Shown here in pieces: positions 1 to 9,651 of a stretch of DNA of 62,889 nt; position 1 is the stretch's first letter; each line of letters opens with the position of its first letter. A program made the translations under genes and the position numbers. The notes beneath the pieces were generated by a model. That model did not search any database and had not been told where the DNA came from. It saw only the letters and a program-made list of their open reading frames with translations. This DNA is from Blastopirellula marina (GTDB taxonomy: Bacteria > Planctomycetota > Planctomycetia > Pirellulales > Thermoguttaceae), in the NCBI GenBank assembly GCA_020721965.1, contig DYLS01000009.1, positions 1 to 62,889 on the forward strand. The letters are read 5' to 3'.

Positions 1-50
1 GTGGGGTCCCGGTGGCCACGACAATAGGTAAGGACCCCGTGAACGGTCAC
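1..50. repeat. possible partial family-2 repeat end
   Basis: Positions 36-50 read CCCGTGAACGGTCAC, close to the outward end of the second MITE-like family (CCCGTGAATGGTTAC at 36250-36264). The rest of the element would lie upstream of the window. The interior is too short and diverged to confirm, and no target duplication can be tested. Confidence 0.3.
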
Positions 51-239
51 AATCTCGCGACAACGGGGCGCACCGTATCGATGCCGGTACAGCAACGATT
101 CCGGCAACGCCCTTCTGCTTTCGATAGGCTTGAACTGCAATTTGGCAAACATGCATTGCCTTTGATGATATACACGCGTCCAACGCCACGTGCTTCAGAG
201 GCTGAGGGGGCAGGGTTCGGCCAAACGGGAGAACTTACC

Positions 240-1706
240 ATGAGGTGCCGCACTCGCATTCACCTTCACCTTGGTCTGGCAATGATGGTTGGGCTCGTCG
301 CGAACAGCCCGGCTCCAGCTCGTGGGGCTGAATCCCAATCCGTGCGCGTTGTACCGCAGGAAATCGATGACCTGCTTCCGAATCCAGGTATGGGTTGGGA
401 GACCTTCCATCGCACGGCGGACCGTGACACCCATCTCCCCTCTTGGATTCCGTCCACGATCCATTATGCCCGGTGGGGCTGGAAAGACTTGGAGTCCCGT
501 CCCGGCTTGCTGAACGAGAAATTTCTGAACGAAATATTGCGGCAAACGCGGGAGGCTGGGCAACGTTTGGCCTTTCGCGTGAAGTGCTGCTCAACAGACC
601 CTGCGTGTCCCTATCATCCTGCTTGGCTCCGTGAGGTTGGCGGCAAGGTAGTGCTGACTCGCTACCAAGGCCAGGGACCGCTTGAGGTACCCGACCTCGA
701 TGACCCCACTACCCTTCGCGCACATCTCGATTTCATTCAGAGGCTAGGGAAAAAGTACGACGGCCACCCGGACATCGATCACATCGACCTTGGCTCCGTC
801 GGCTGGTGGGGGGAATGGCACATGAGCGGTTCGGACGCGATTGGCATGCCCTCCCCGGAAACGCAACGCAAGATCATCGATACGTACCTCGAAGCCTTCC
901 AGAAGACGCCGCTCTTGATGCTCATCGACGGCCCCGAAATGCTCGGTTATGCCGTTCGCCAGGGAACGGGTTGGCGAGCGGACTGCCTGGGTGATATGGG
1001 CGGGTTTTCCCAAAAGCGGTACCACATGCGTGACAAATACCCCCCGACACTTACCAAGGCCAATGCCTTGGAAGCCTGGAAGACGGCACCCGTTGCCTGG
1101 GAAACCTGCTGGGACATCCGAAAATGGGTCGCGGAGGGCTGGTCGCTCCGATACATTTTCAACTACGCCCTGGCAGTTCACGCTTCCTACATTAACAACA
1201 AGTCGGCGCCATTGCCGGACGATCCCTCTGTTCACGAGGAAATCCGTCGCTTTTTGCGCCGCCTAGGGTACCGATTGGTCTTGCGGGAAGTAGAGTACCC
1301 CCGCTGTGCGGACCTCGGAAGTCCCCTCACGATTCGCATGGCGTGGCAAAATGTCGGGTCCGCGCCGTGTTACCGGCCTTACCCCGTCGCCTTCCGACTC
1401 CAGGGTCGGCGCGACCAATCGCATGTATTGGTGAGCGATTTCACGGTGAATCGGTTCATGCCCGGCAGCGTACCGCTGTTCACCGAAGAGTTCATGGCCG
1501 ATCCACCGGATCTACCGCCAGGGGACCCGATTACGGCAGAGCTGGCATTGACGTTGCCACGTGCGCTGCCAGCCGGGGAATACGAATTAGCCGTCGCTGT
1601 GCTGGACGAGCAGCGAAAGGCTCCAGTGGTACGGCTCGCCATCGCCGGCAGGGAAGACGACGGCTGGTATCCGCTCGGCCGCATCGTGTTGCGATCCGGC
1701 CGTTGA
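240..1706 (+). CDS. secreted DUF4832-type glycoside-hydrolase-like protein
   Basis: A 488-residue protein. The frame is open further upstream, but the ATG at 240 is followed by a convincing signal peptide (residues 1 to about 30, hydrophobic LGLAMMVGLVA, cleavage near ARGAE), so it was chosen as start. Residues 48-56 carry NPGMGWETF and residues about 185-193 carry GSVGWWGEW. Both are typical of the TIM-barrel-like, family-unassigned glycosidases that end in a DUF4832 beta-sandwich (here about 350-488). An exported or periplasmic role in polysaccharide breakdown is inferred from family and signal peptide; the substrate is unknown. The gene stands alone, and a family-1 MITE-like element follows 163 bp downstream. 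Confidence 0.75.
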   Translation: MRCRTRIHLHLGLAMMVGLVANSPAPARGAESQSVRVVPQEIDDLLPNPGMGWETFHRTADRDTHLPSWIPSTIHYARWGWKDLESRPGLLNEKFLNEILRQTREAGQRLAFRVKCCSTDPACPYHPAWLREVGGKVVLTRYQGQGPLEVPDLDDPTTLRAHLDFIQRLGKKYDGHPDIDHIDLGSVGWWGEWHMSGSDAIGMPSPETQRKIIDTYLEAFQKTPLLMLIDGPEMLGYAVRQGTGWRADCLGDMGGFSQKRYHMRDKYPPTLTKANALEAWKTAPVAWETCWDIRKWVAEGWSLRYIFNYALAVHASYINNKSAPLPDDPSVHEEIRRFLRRLGYRLVLREVEYPRCADLGSPLTIRMAWQNVGSAPCYRPYPVAFRLQGRRDQSHVLVSDFTVNRFMPGSVPLFTEEFMADPPDLPPGDPITAELALTLPRALPAGEYELAVAVLDEQRKAPVVRLAIAGREDDGWYPLGRIVLRSGR

Positions 1707-2654
1707 CGACGCATCCCACCTGCGTGCTCACCCTTTGGTCCTTGCTTTTCGACGAGCACGTCATTCGAAGACCGAAAAATCCAGCACCAATCGCAACTGC
1801 GGCTGGTGAGTTCCTAATGCCGACCCGGCCACCGGGGGGCATAGTGGGGCTGATCATCAGTAATCATAACTGGAGTTTTGCAACTTGAGGCCACGAGGTT
1901 CGCTCTCCCCTGGGAGATCGTCGGGCGAAGGCGATTTCCCAGGAATGCAGTTTTCCTTATTTCTCTGCATTTCTCAGCATCCCCATTTTTCGTCCTCTTT
2001 CAGAGGGGAGCGATCTGTTTGCAAAAGTCCACTCATAAGCACAATTTGCGAGAGTTTCTGCGCCAAACGATATCCCATGTTCCGAGATCGAGGGCATGTG
2101 GGTCCACGAGACCGGATAGTTTTTGCCACAACCTCTGTAATTTGACTCCGGTAGCCCCCTATCTTGTCGGTTATCGAAACCCGGCCATCCGGTGACGGCT
2201 CGAAATCCCGCTATTCAAGAGTGGCGACACAGTTGGCGGCAAATGCCGAACAAACCCACCCTGGAATCCCCCCGGGAGGAGGATCTTGATCATCTCCGTA
2301 ACATCTTGTCCTTAACGATGGCGCGGCTCGCTAATCGATTTGTTGGCATCTCGTGTCTACTCCAACGCTGCCTTCAACCGGCCGGCGTCAAACTGGGCAA
2401 CTTCAGATACTGAAAGCCAGCAAGGAAACTGGCGCCCTTAAATAATCTACGCAAGATATCCCCCCGTCCCCCTGACAAATACGTTGAAACTCGGCGAGAA
2501 GAACGGCATTTTCGCTACGGTTTGCCATTCTTTCTCAATTCTCACGAGCGGTTTGTCCGATATTAACGTCGCAACCCCTTATTGACGGTTCTAGGGAGAC
2601 GGCACGAAAAGGCGTCACACCGGACACTTGCGCACATTGAGGTGGACAAGAACC
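1707..2654. other. intergenic region with one MITE-like element
   Basis: About 950 bp without a supportable gene. The only structure seen is the family-1 element at 1870-2032. Short open frames at 2192-2413 and elsewhere have no recognisable product or ribosome-binding site. The promoter of the barrel-protein gene must lie in the right-hand part, but no clear -35/-10 pair was found. Confidence 0.5.
1870..2032 (+). mobile_element. family-1 MITE-like element, copy A
   Basis: A 163-bp element bounded by CTGGAGTTTTGCAA and TTGCAAAAGTCCAC, in forward orientation. It is flanked by a perfect 6-bp direct repeat TCATAA (1864-1869 and 2033-2038). The interior contains the hairpin TCTCCC-CT-GGGAGA and CCTCTTTCAGAGG, shared with the other copies. 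It has no coding capacity. Confidence 0.85.
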
Positions 2655-3851
2655 ATGCTATTACGACGCAGCAAACTGTGGCTGGCGATCGGGGCGATGG
2701 TAGCTTTGGGCGGTTTGTCGGCTCAAGCCCAGGTTCCCGACATGCAGTATTTCGCACCTGCCAACGAGGGGGGCTTCGGTGGCGGTGCCCGGGCCAATGA
2801 AGGCTTCTTCATCAGCGGCGAGTACGTTCGCTGGAGTATTTCCAAGCCAGATGCGGCCTCCGTCGGGGTGGCTCCACCCGCCTCTCGCACCGTCTATTAC
2901 GACACAGACGTATTTCGGGAACAGACCAGCACTGCCGACAATACCTGGATCGGCAGCCGCTTCACAGACGGCAGCCGGGTCGAAGCCGGCTTCATGGAAG
3001 ACCATCAGGGTCTGATGTTCAGCGGCTTTTTCCTTTCCACCTATGGCCGGGTGCATAAGCTCCCCAATGCCGATGTCGTGTTCGACGATCCGGAATTCGG
3101 GTTCCCTCCCCGGCGCCTGCTTCAAGGCTATGTGGATGACGCCCTCACGGACATCCAAAACCTGCCGGTCACCTTCACCGCACCTGTCATCCTGGATGCC
3201 AATGAGAACCCCCTGCCCAGTTGGGGACTCGTTATGGACAATGTCGTCAAGACGTGGAACACCGAACTGAACTACGTCTATCGATTCCACCCCACGCAGC
3301 GCGGGACGTTCTGGGAAATCTACCTCGGCGTTCGCTACTTCGAATTCAACGAGGAGTTCAATGTCGACGCCTTTGGTGGCATCCTTGCCGACAGCTTCTG
3401 GTACACGCGAGCCACGAACCATGTGGTCGGTCCTCAGGCGGGCATCCGATTCTTCCGCACGTTCGATCGCTGGACCTTTGAAAGCACTGCCAAGTTCTTC
3501 GCGGGCTTCAATTTCCAGAATTACAACCAGCACGGCGTCCTAGGAAGTCAACTCAATCCGCTGGCCGGTCCGCAAGAGGACGTGCCCTTGTACATGGGAC
3601 CGACCGCCTTTACGAACTCCGCTACCGAAGAGGAGTGGTCTCCGTCCGCCGAATTGCGAGTGGCCATCAAGTACAACGTCACCCGCAGCATGGCCCTCAG
3701 CGTGGGTTGGACTGGCATGTGGATGGATGGCGTCGGCCGGGCCTCCAACTCCGTGCTGTATCGTGTACCCAATATGGGGATCACGCTGGATCGCAACAAT
3801 CAGGACCTATTCATCAATGGTGTGACGGCAGGTGTGGAATTCAATCGCTGA
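2655..3851 (+). CDS. BBP7 family outer membrane beta-barrel protein
   Basis: A 398-residue protein. The chosen ATG at 2655 gives a clean signal peptide (MLLRRSKLWLAIGAMVALGG, cleavage after AQA near residue 26). The mature chain is rich in aromatic residues, with alternating amphipathic strands such as TELNYVYRFHP, GTFWEIYLGVRYFEFNEEF and a C-terminal barrel-like strand ending LFINGVTAGVEFNR. This is the pattern of the planctomycete-specific BBP7 family. A structural or pore role in the outer membrane is expected from family; the exact function is unknown. The gene is monocistronic: a strong hairpin terminator lies 167 bp after the stop. Confidence 0.8.
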   Translation: MLLRRSKLWLAIGAMVALGGLSAQAQVPDMQYFAPANEGGFGGGARANEGFFISGEYVRWSISKPDAASVGVAPPASRTVYYDTDVFREQTSTADNTWIGSRFTDGSRVEAGFMEDHQGLMFSGFFLSTYGRVHKLPNADVVFDDPEFGFPPRRLLQGYVDDALTDIQNLPVTFTAPVILDANENPLPSWGLVMDNVVKTWNTELNYVYRFHPTQRGTFWEIYLGVRYFEFNEEFNVDAFGGILADSFWYTRATNHVVGPQAGIRFFRTFDRWTFESTAKFFAGFNFQNYNQHGVLGSQLNPLAGPQEDVPLYMGPTAFTNSATEEEWSPSAELRVAIKYNVTRSMALSVGWTGMWMDGVGRASNSVLYRVPNMGITLDRNNQDLFINGVTAGVEFNR

Positions 3852-4017
3852 AGTGGTCTTCGCCCTGGGTAGCCAACTGGAACCCGCGGGCAATCGGTCA
3901 AGAAATCAGCAACAGGTTGCACTGCGAGAGAAGGATCGAAGCACGTTCCATGCGGCGTAAGCCGGTGTCACACGGATGTTGACGCCGTTTGCCTCGAGTT
4001 AGCGACAGAGGCTGCGA

Positions 4018-4053
4018 ATCGACCGGGAAGGATGCCCGGTCGATCGCGTTTCT
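4018..4053 (+). terminator. hairpin terminator after the BBP7 gene
   Basis: A perfect 10-bp inverted repeat, ATCGACCGGG (4018-4027) and CCCGGTCGAT (4035-4044), with a 7-nt loop. It is followed by CGCGTTTCTT. The short T-rich tail is imperfect, but the position downstream of a single gene supports a terminator. Confidence 0.65.
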
Positions 4054-4190
4054 TGATGCACTATCGCGTCCCTTGCGCATGTCGCGTCGTGGTTGTCAAG
4101 GCCGGTTACCCGTAGCCTATGCTCGCACGGACGACCGACGCAAAACTCCCTTTGTCGCGATCTGAAGGCACGTTTATAATGGCACGGAGA

Positions 4191-4300
4191 GAAGCGGAGG
4201 TCAGGGAGAAACGGAGGTCAGGGAAGAGTCAGGGAAGTAACGTGGAGATCAGGGAGAGGAGATCAGGGAGATCAGACTGCCGGGAAGCGGAGATCAGCCT
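4191..4300. repeat. degenerate tandem repeat, unit like GGAGATCAGGGA
   Basis: About 110 bp of purine-rich, imperfect repeats built from GGAGRTCAGGGA and shorter CAGGGA units (for example at 4196-4207, 4213-4223, 4244-4256 and 4258-4270). It lies between the BBP7 gene and the DUF2617 gene. The open frame running through it (4119-4340) has only repeat-driven Arg/Glu/Ser composition and is not a credible protein. Confidence 0.7.
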
Positions 4301-4453
4301 GCGGGAACGTAAACTCCCGTGGAAAAGCTTCACGGGGTAAGGCAGCCCGCTACACGAATCCGACAGACTGGCAGTATGTGCTTCTGGCCGGCATTGGCCG
4401 CTTCGAGCAACAGAATTGAATCTCGTTTTCCAATCCGGATAAGGAATATTCAT

Positions 4454-4993
4454 GTGCTGAGTGTACGCCCTAAAGTCGCCGAGTTGGCCTATGTTCTTTA
4501 CGGGCGACCGTTGCACCCCGAGTTGTTCGAGGTGCATGCCTCGCGGACCGTCACTCGCGGCGATTACGAGGTGAAGATCGACGTCACGAACACAGGCCAC
4601 GTACTGACGTGGCGTTGTGGCGGTTTGACGTGGACCGAGGTTGCTACCGCGATCCATCACCCCCTGCCCGTGCGTCGACGGCTGATGTTTCATCAACTCA
4701 AGGCCCAGCATCACGATGAATTCGTCGGCCGCGGTGGAGTTTCTTACTCTATCGATATCCACCTGGAAAGTGTGCAACCCGAGATTTTTTGGTTGTTCCA
4801 ACACGAACTGAGCCGGGAAGGTCCAGGCCAAGGCTTGTTCTTTCAGTTCCATCCTAGCGGCCGAATGCCGCTTGGCGCAATGAGCTTCATCGCGCATCAG
4901 GCGCGCAACAAAAGCCTCTGCATTCAAGCCTTTCACACTTTTCCCGACGATTGTGCGCTGGTCCGCAGTACGACCGTTTTCCGGCTACCGTGA
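4454..4993 (+). CDS. DUF2617 family protein
   Basis: A 179-residue protein starting VLSVRPKVAELAYVLYGR. The GTG at 4454 is preceded by AAGGA (4441-4445) at 8-nt spacing and begins where homology is expected, so the longer frame from 4319 was not used. The chain has the compact beta-rich look of DUF2617: LHPELFEVHASRTVTRGDY, CGGLTWTEV, and a conserved DIHLESVQPEIFWLFQHEL segment. This domain of unknown function is common in Planctomycetes and actinobacteria. No catalytic residues can be assigned. The gene is followed by a tandem repeat and argG, without obvious operon linkage. Confidence 0.65.
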   Translation: MLSVRPKVAELAYVLYGRPLHPELFEVHASRTVTRGDYEVKIDVTNTGHVLTWRCGGLTWTEVATAIHHPLPVRRRLMFHQLKAQHHDEFVGRGGVSYSIDIHLESVQPEIFWLFQHELSREGPGQGLFFQFHPSGRMPLGAMSFIAHQARNKSLCIQAFHTFPDDCALVRSTTVFRLP

Positions 4994-5053
4994 ACGGGCT
5001 TTCGCACCACGGCGATTCCCGCCGACCGCGTTACCTCTTCCATTTTCGCGCGT

Positions 5054-5121
5054 TTCCGCCACGCGTCTGCTTCTGCCACGCGTCTGCTTCCGCCACGTGC
5101 GTGTTTCTGCCACGTGTCTTG
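5054..5121. repeat. four-copy 17-bp tandem repeat upstream of argG
   Basis: Four consecutive 17-bp units begin at 5054, 5071, 5088 and 5105. The consensus is TTCYGCCACGCGTCTGC, with the last two copies diverging (CACGTG replacing CACGCG). The period is not a multiple of three, so the repeat is non-coding. It ends 109 bp before the argG start. Confidence 0.85.
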
Positions 5122-5230
5122 TCACGCCGCAAGCGGGGATACAGAATGAAGGATTCATCGGCGAAAGCAAGGCACGAGCCGTCTCGGTCGCCTAGGTTAC
5201 AAGACTATTTGGATCAGTAGGGAGCATACC

Positions 5231-6445
5231 ATGGCAAGTTGCGTGCTGGCATATTCGGGCGGGTTGGATACCTCGGTGATCCTAAGCTGGTTGATCGAAC
5301 AGGGTTATGAGGTGGATGCCGTATATGTGGATCTGGGCCAGCCTTGTGAAGATCGCGCGGCAATCCTCGCCAAGGCCCGCTTGATCGGCGCCCGTTCCGC
5401 GGAGATCGTGGACGCCAAAGAGGAGCTGTGCCGCGACTTTGCCTTCCCCGTCCTCCAGTGGCAGGCGATGTACGAGGGGATGTATCTTCTGGGAACGTCC
5501 ATCGCCCGGCCGCTGATCTCCAAGATCTGCTTGCAGGTCGCGAAAAGACACGGTTGCGACGTATTCGCACACGGGGCCACGGGCAAGGGGAACGATCAGT
5601 GCCGCTTTCAATTGGCCGCCGAAGCTTTGCGTCCGGGAATCCAGGTTTTGGCCCCCTGGCGGCGTGAAGATTTCCGCCGCCGCTTTCCTGGCCGCAAAGA
5701 AATGATCGCCTATTGCCAAGAGCGAAACATCCCGGTCAAGGCCACGGTGTCCAAGCCGTACAGCTCGGACGAGAATTGCCTGCACATCAGTTACGAAGCC
5801 GGAAAACTCGAAGACCTATCCGTGAACGGCGTGGAGTTGGTGGAATTCGGTATGACAGCGTCGCCGCGTCAAGCCCCCGAACAAGGGGAGAAGGTCACCA
5901 TCGCGTTTCAGTCCGGCGTGCCGGTACGAATCAATGGCGAGCAGTGTTCGGCCTACGAAGTCGTGCGCAGGCTTAATGCCATCGGCGGACGCAACGGCAT
6001 CGGTCGCATCGACATGGTAGAAAACCGGTTCGTCGGGATGAAGAGTCGCGGCGTGTATGAATCGCCCGGCATGACTCTGCTCTACTATGCACACCGCCAG
6101 ATCGAGCAACTGACGCTGGATCGCGACGTCATGCACCTTCGCGACCGCCTCTCGCCCGAGGTGGCGGAGATGGTTTACTACGGTTTCTGGTACTGCGCAA
6201 AGATGGATGCCCTCTTGGCCATGATCCGCGAGATTCAACGGCCGGTGACGGGCGAAGTGCGATTGTCGCTCTACAAGGGCAATATCGCCGTCGATAGCCG
6301 GTCCAGCCCCAACAGTTTGTATGACGAGGGGATCGCGACCATGGAAGGCGGCGGTGAATACGATCAGACCGACGCTGAAGGCTTCTTGCGGATTCAAGGA
6401 CTGCCGCTGCGAGTGCAAGCCCGTGTCCGCCCCAGAGACTATTGA
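5231..6445 (+). CDS. argG: argininosuccinate synthase
   Basis: A 404-residue enzyme joining citrulline and aspartate with ATP to give argininosuccinate, the penultimate step of arginine synthesis in the cytoplasm. The ATP pyrophosphatase loop AYSGGLDTS is at residues 7-15. The family signatures FAHGATGKGNDQCRF and the YSSDENCLHISYEAGKLED region follow. Length and order of motifs are those of a complete ArgG. The start is supported by GGGAG (5220-5224) 6 nt upstream of the ATG. No argH or other arg gene is adjacent. A short tandem repeat begins at the stop codon. Confidence 0.95.
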   Translation: MASCVLAYSGGLDTSVILSWLIEQGYEVDAVYVDLGQPCEDRAAILAKARLIGARSAEIVDAKEELCRDFAFPVLQWQAMYEGMYLLGTSIARPLISKICLQVAKRHGCDVFAHGATGKGNDQCRFQLAAEALRPGIQVLAPWRREDFRRRFPGRKEMIAYCQERNIPVKATVSKPYSSDENCLHISYEAGKLEDLSVNGVELVEFGMTASPRQAPEQGEKVTIAFQSGVPVRINGEQCSAYEVVRRLNAIGGRNGIGRIDMVENRFVGMKSRGVYESPGMTLLYYAHRQIEQLTLDRDVMHLRDRLSPEVAEMVYYGFWYCAKMDALLAMIREIQRPVTGEVRLSLYKGNIAVDSRSSPNSLYDEGIATMEGGGEYDQTDAEGFLRIQGLPLRVQARVRPRDY

Positions 6446-6474
6446 CTCCCCTGAGGAACCTGACTCCCCTGAGG
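6443..6474. repeat. 14-bp duplication starting at the argG stop codon
   Basis: The sequence TGACTCCCCTGAGG occurs at 6443-6456, where its TGA is the argG stop, and again at 6461-6474 (period 18). This is one of several short tandem duplications in the window that start at or near a gene end. Confidence 0.75.
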
Positions 6475-6573
6475 CATTAATCTCCGCCGGGTAACCGAAG
6501 CTTCCTATTCCTAACGCCACCCTTGGTGCCGGAGGGGGAACTTCGATGATGGACTTGCTCCAGCCGCATCACC

Positions 6574-6592
6574 GCCTGATGGGGCATCAGGC
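6574..6592 (-). terminator. hairpin immediately after trpA
   Basis: Perfect 8-bp stem GCCTGATG (6574-6581) and CATCAGGC (6585-6592) with a 3-nt loop. It starts 1 nt beyond the trpA stop on the minus strand. No T-tract follows, so it may be a 3'-end stabilising hairpin rather than an intrinsic terminator. Confidence 0.4.
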
Positions 6593-6593
6593 A

Positions 6594-7403
6594 TCACTTT
6601 GCCGAAGCGATTGCAGCCATCAATCCCGAGACGTACTCGCGGATTTCCCTCAGCACCTGTGGGCGAGGCTTCTCCCCCACCGTGGCCACCTGGCGCACGA
6701 TCGCGGAGCCTACGATCAGCCCGTCCACTACGGGAGCAAGCAAGCGCACATGCTCCGGACGGCTGATGCCGAACCCCACGCAGACGGGAAGTGCGGTCTG
6801 GGTCCGCAGCCAGGCTAAATTATCCACCAGTTCCTTGGGCAATTCGCGACGTTCGCCTGTAATCCCCGCCACGGAGACGTAATACAAAAATCCCTGTGCC
6901 ACCTCCGCGATCTCGATCGTCCTCTGCCGCGGTGTGGTTGGCGTAATCAACGGAATCCAATCGATGCCGTGACTCGCACACTCGCCCCGTAGCGCACCCG
7001 CCTCTTCGAAGGGCAGGTCGGGGACAATCAATCCGGCAACCCCCGCCTGTTTGGCCTGCCTTACGAAGTCTTGCAGCCCGCGACGATAAACGATGGCATA
7101 ACTAACCATCAATACGAGTGGCGTGCGCAGGCGTGGCGCGATCGCCCCCAGGCATTGCAGCACATCCGCGGACCGTGTGCCTCGCTGTAGCGTCCTGGTG
7201 TAGGATGCTTGAATCACCGGGCCGTCGGCGATGGGATCGCTGTAAGGTACGCCGACCTCGATCAAGCTGCTGCCGGCATCCGCCAACGTTTGCAGCAAGT
7301 CTTGCGTAAAGGCCAAATCCGGATCGCCGGCCGTGATGAAGGGCATGAAGGCCTTACGACCATTGGCTCGCAGCTCGTTGAACAGCTCTTGTATCCTCGT
7401 CAT
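6594..7403 (-). CDS. trpA: tryptophan synthase alpha subunit
   Basis: A 269-residue TIM-barrel subunit that cleaves indole-3-glycerol phosphate to indole and glyceraldehyde 3-phosphate, then passes indole to TrpB. The start MTRIQELFNELRANGRKAF fits the family better than the 13-residue longer frame. The catalytic Glu is in SSLIEVGVPYSDP and the catalytic Asp in YSDPIADGP. The phosphate-binding loops GFGIS and VDGLIVGSAIV are present near the C-terminus. trpB ends 69 bp upstream on the same strand, so the two form a trpBA pair. No other trp gene is in the window. Confidence 0.95.
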   Translation of the reverse strand: MTRIQELFNELRANGRKAFMPFITAGDPDLAFTQDLLQTLADAGSSLIEVGVPYSDPIADGPVIQASYTRTLQRGTRSADVLQCLGAIAPRLRTPLVLMVSYAIVYRRGLQDFVRQAKQAGVAGLIVPDLPFEEAGALRGECASHGIDWIPLITPTTPRQRTIEIAEVAQGFLYYVSVAGITGERRELPKELVDNLAWLRTQTALPVCVGFGISRPEHVRLLAPVVDGLIVGSAIVRQVATVGEKPRPQVLREIREYVSGLMAAIASAK

Positions 7404-7472
7404 GAAAGCCAGTCTTCCTGTCTTCCTGCAAATCGCCGACACCGAAATGCGGAATGAATTCGGCGTCGTGTC

Positions 7473-8675
7473 TTAGTCGTTCAATTCCAGAATCCGGGCG
7501 ACTTCCTGGGCGTCTTTGTCACCCCGGCCTGATAAACAGACCACGATGATTTCTTCCGCGGATCGCTGAGAAGCCAGCTCCATCGCCTTGGACACGGCGT
7601 GCGAGCTTTCCAAGGCTGGCAGGATACCCTCCAATCGAGCCACCGATTGAAAGGCATCCAAGGCCTGGCGGTCGCTGACATTGGTATAGCTGACACGGCC
7701 GGTTTCCTTCCACAAGCTGTGTTCCGGCCCCACGCCGGGGTAATCCAAGCCCGCGGAAACGGAGTGGACATCGGCGGTCTGCCCATCCTCGTCTTGAAGC
7801 ACATACGAGTAAGTACCATGCAAGATGCCTGGCTGGCCAAAGGATAGAGTCGATGCGTGATCCCCGATGCGGGGTGAGCGTCCCCCGGCTTCGACTCCTA
7901 CCAGTTTGACCGACTCGTCCTCGATGAAGGGATAAAACATCCCCGCCGCATTGCTCCCCCCACCCACACACGCCACGATCAGATCGGGTAAACGTTGAAA
8001 CAGTTCCAAGCACTGCTGTCGCGTTTCCTTGCCTATGACCGATTGAAAGTCGCGAACGATCCGTGGGAAGGGATGCGGCCCTGTGACGGAACCCAGGCAG
8101 TAATGGCTGAATTCCACCGAACTCATCCAGTCCCGCATCGCTTCATTGATGGCATCGCGCAGCGTTTTGGACCCGCTCGCCACCGGCACCACCTGGGCCC
8201 CCAAAAGCCGCATGTTCAAGACATTGGGTCGCTGCCGCCGCATGTCCTCCTCGCCCATGTACACGACGCATTCCAAGCCGAATCGCGCGCAGGCGGTGGC
8301 CGTCGCCACTCCGTGCTGGCCGGCACCCGTTTCGGCGATCACGCGCCGCTTGCCCATGCGGACGGTCAGCAGGGCTTGTCCCAACGAGTTGTTGATCTTG
8401 TGAGCGCCGGTGTGGTTCAAGTCTTCGCGTTTGAAGAAGAGTTTGGCTCCCCCGCAAAATGCGGTCAAACGCTCGGCGAAATACAAGGGAGAAGGCCTGC
8501 CGACGTAATCTCGATACAAGGCACTCAGAGTCACGGCAAACTCTGGATCGGCCAGCGCACTAGCGTACTGGCAATCCAGCTCGTCCAAAGCTCGGACGAG
8601 TGTCTCCGGGACATATCTCCCACCAAACCTCCCAAACCTCCCAGACGCATCAGGGTAACTTGCAAGCGTGGCCAT
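7473..8675 (-). CDS. trpB: tryptophan synthase beta subunit
   Basis: A 400-residue PLP enzyme condensing indole with serine to form tryptophan, in an alpha2-beta2 complex with TrpA. The PLP-binding Lys93 sits in [11 protein letters not shown]. The phosphate loop [10 protein letters not shown] and the [12 protein letters not shown] indole-channel segment are present. Length is normal for TrpB1. It is the first gene of trpBA; its upstream region holds a degenerate pyrimidine-rich repeat and a dispersed repeat rather than an obvious leader peptide or attenuator. The direct repeat GRFGRFGG near the N-terminus is coding. Confidence 0.95.
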   Translation of the reverse strand: MATLASYPDASGRFGRFGGRYVPETLVRALDELDCQYASALADPEFAVTLSALYRDYVGRPSPLYFAERLTAFCGGAKLFFKREDLNHTGAHKINNSLGQALLTVRMGKRRVIAETGAGQHGVATATACARFGLECVVYMGEEDMRRQRPNVLNMRLLGAQVVPVASGSKTLRDAINEAMRDWMSSVEFSHYCLGSVTGPHPFPRIVRDFQSVIGKETRQQCLELFQRLPDLIVACVGGGSNAAGMFYPFIEDESVKLVGVEAGGRSPRIGDHASTLSFGQPGILHGTYSYVLQDEDGQTADVHSVSAGLDYPGVGPEHSLWKETGRVSYTNVSDRQALDAFQSVARLEGILPALESSHAVSKAMELASQRSAEEIIVVCLSGRGDKDAQEVARILELND

Positions 8676-8770
8676 CCGAATAAACCTGCAATAAGTAAGA
8701 GGTCTCGATAAATTTTAATGTCATCCGATCGTTCGTGCGGACTGTCAGTCGGCCTAACACCAAAGCGCGG

Positions 8771-8873
8771 GATTGTTTGCTTGGCTCGACATCTGGTGGC
8801 GTTTGAGCATATCGCCTCGCAAGATACGCTGAGCACATCATGCCATCAGGCGGACTTTGCGCGGTAGAACCAG
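8771..8873. repeat. third dispersed repeat, copy 1
   Basis: About 100 bp that align with 10318-10417 in the same orientation. The best conserved part is GCCATCAGGCGGACTTTGCG here against TCCATCAGGCGAACTTTGCG there. The left half is diverged and has small gaps. Neither terminal inverted repeats nor a target duplication could be defined. Confidence 0.55.
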
Positions 8874-8961
8874 ATCATTTCGCCGTTCCAACGACCGAAC
8901 CAACCGGCGCCACACGCCTGAAGTGCCCATTCGCACCAGTTTCCAGATTTCAGTGCTTCCT

Positions 8962-9064
8962 CCGATTCCTACGACGTCTACGATTTCCGCAATGTCTGCG
9001 ATTCCTGTGATTCCTACGGCGCGATTCCTACACCACGATTGCTGCATCACGATTTCTGCGTCAC
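8962..9064. repeat. degenerate repeat of CGATTYCTRC-like units
   Basis: Roughly nine irregularly spaced copies of CGATTCCTAC, CGATTTCCGC, TGATTCCTAC, CGATTGCTGC and CGATTTCTGC (spacing about 9-18 nt). It lies between the divergent trpB and SHOCT-like genes. Confidence 0.6.
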
Positions 9065-9328
9065 GGCGCGGCCTTATCGCTTATCGTAAAGCGAACTCGC
9101 GATTTAGGCAAATCCAGGTAGACCGAGCCTTCGCAAAGGGTGATAATATGGATTGATGGTAGCGGTTTTACGAACCGCATGCAGTTGATGGGCCGTAGGC
9201 TCGTGGTTCAGGCGGTCCGATACCGTCTGATGAACAAATCCGCGCCGGCCGTGGCGAGGACGTCGCCGCAGGAGCACCGGTGGGATGATCCCGGTGTCGG
9301 CGTTCGGGTTACGCGCAACCTGAAGTTT

Positions 9329-9480
9329 GTAACCGGTCACGGAACATTCGGGGTGTCACAGGCGTCAACTACGGCATCTTGTGGTTCCTTTGAGCCATCG
9401 GCGGCTACGAGCTGAGCGTTTTTGCCAAACGGCCCGAAAAACTCGGCCTTTTCAGCATGATCCCCCCGGTGAGCGGTAAC
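9329..9480 (+). mobile_element. family-2 MITE-like element, copy 1
   Basis: A 152-bp element with ends GTAACCGGTCACGG and CCGGTGAGCGGTAAC, which pair as imperfect inverted repeats. The interior shares GCATCTTGTGG and CCATCGGCGGCTACGA with the other copies. The left flank TGAAGTTT (9321-9328) matches TAAAGTTT at the right, once the family-1 insertion at 9487 is removed (7 of 8 bases), which indicates an 8-bp target duplication. Confidence 0.75.
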
Positions 9481-9486
9481 TAAAGT

Positions 9487-9651
9487 CTGGACTTTTGCAA
9501 ACTGTTTGCTTTCCATCTGAGAGAGGGCGACAAACTGAAGCTGTGGGTAATTCAGATAAACGAGGAAGGCCGTTTTTGCAGCAAACAGTCCTCCCTCTTC
9601 AACCTCCGGAGTGTAGAGCGGAGCTTGTGAACCCAATTTGCAAAAGTCCAG
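9487..9651 (-). mobile_element. family-1 MITE-like element, copy B
   Basis: 165 bp with perfect 14-bp ends CTGGACTTTTGCAA and TTGCAAAAGTCCAG, in reverse orientation. Flanked by a perfect 6-bp duplication TAAAGT (9481-9486 and 9652-9657). It inserted directly at the right border of the family-2 element ending at 9480. Confidence 0.9.

Noticed and set aside
12-239. Upstream extension of the DUF4832 reading frame
   Set aside because: The signal peptide begins at the internal ATG at 240, and the extension starts inside a putative repeat.
4119-4340. Arg/Glu-rich open frame of 73 codons
   Set aside because: Its composition is produced by the GGAGATCAGGGA repeats; no homologue is recognised.
4985-5000. 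CCGTGAACGG at the end of the DUF2617 gene, like a family-2 end
   Set aside because: It is only ten bases, falls on the gene stop, and no paired end or interior similarity was found.
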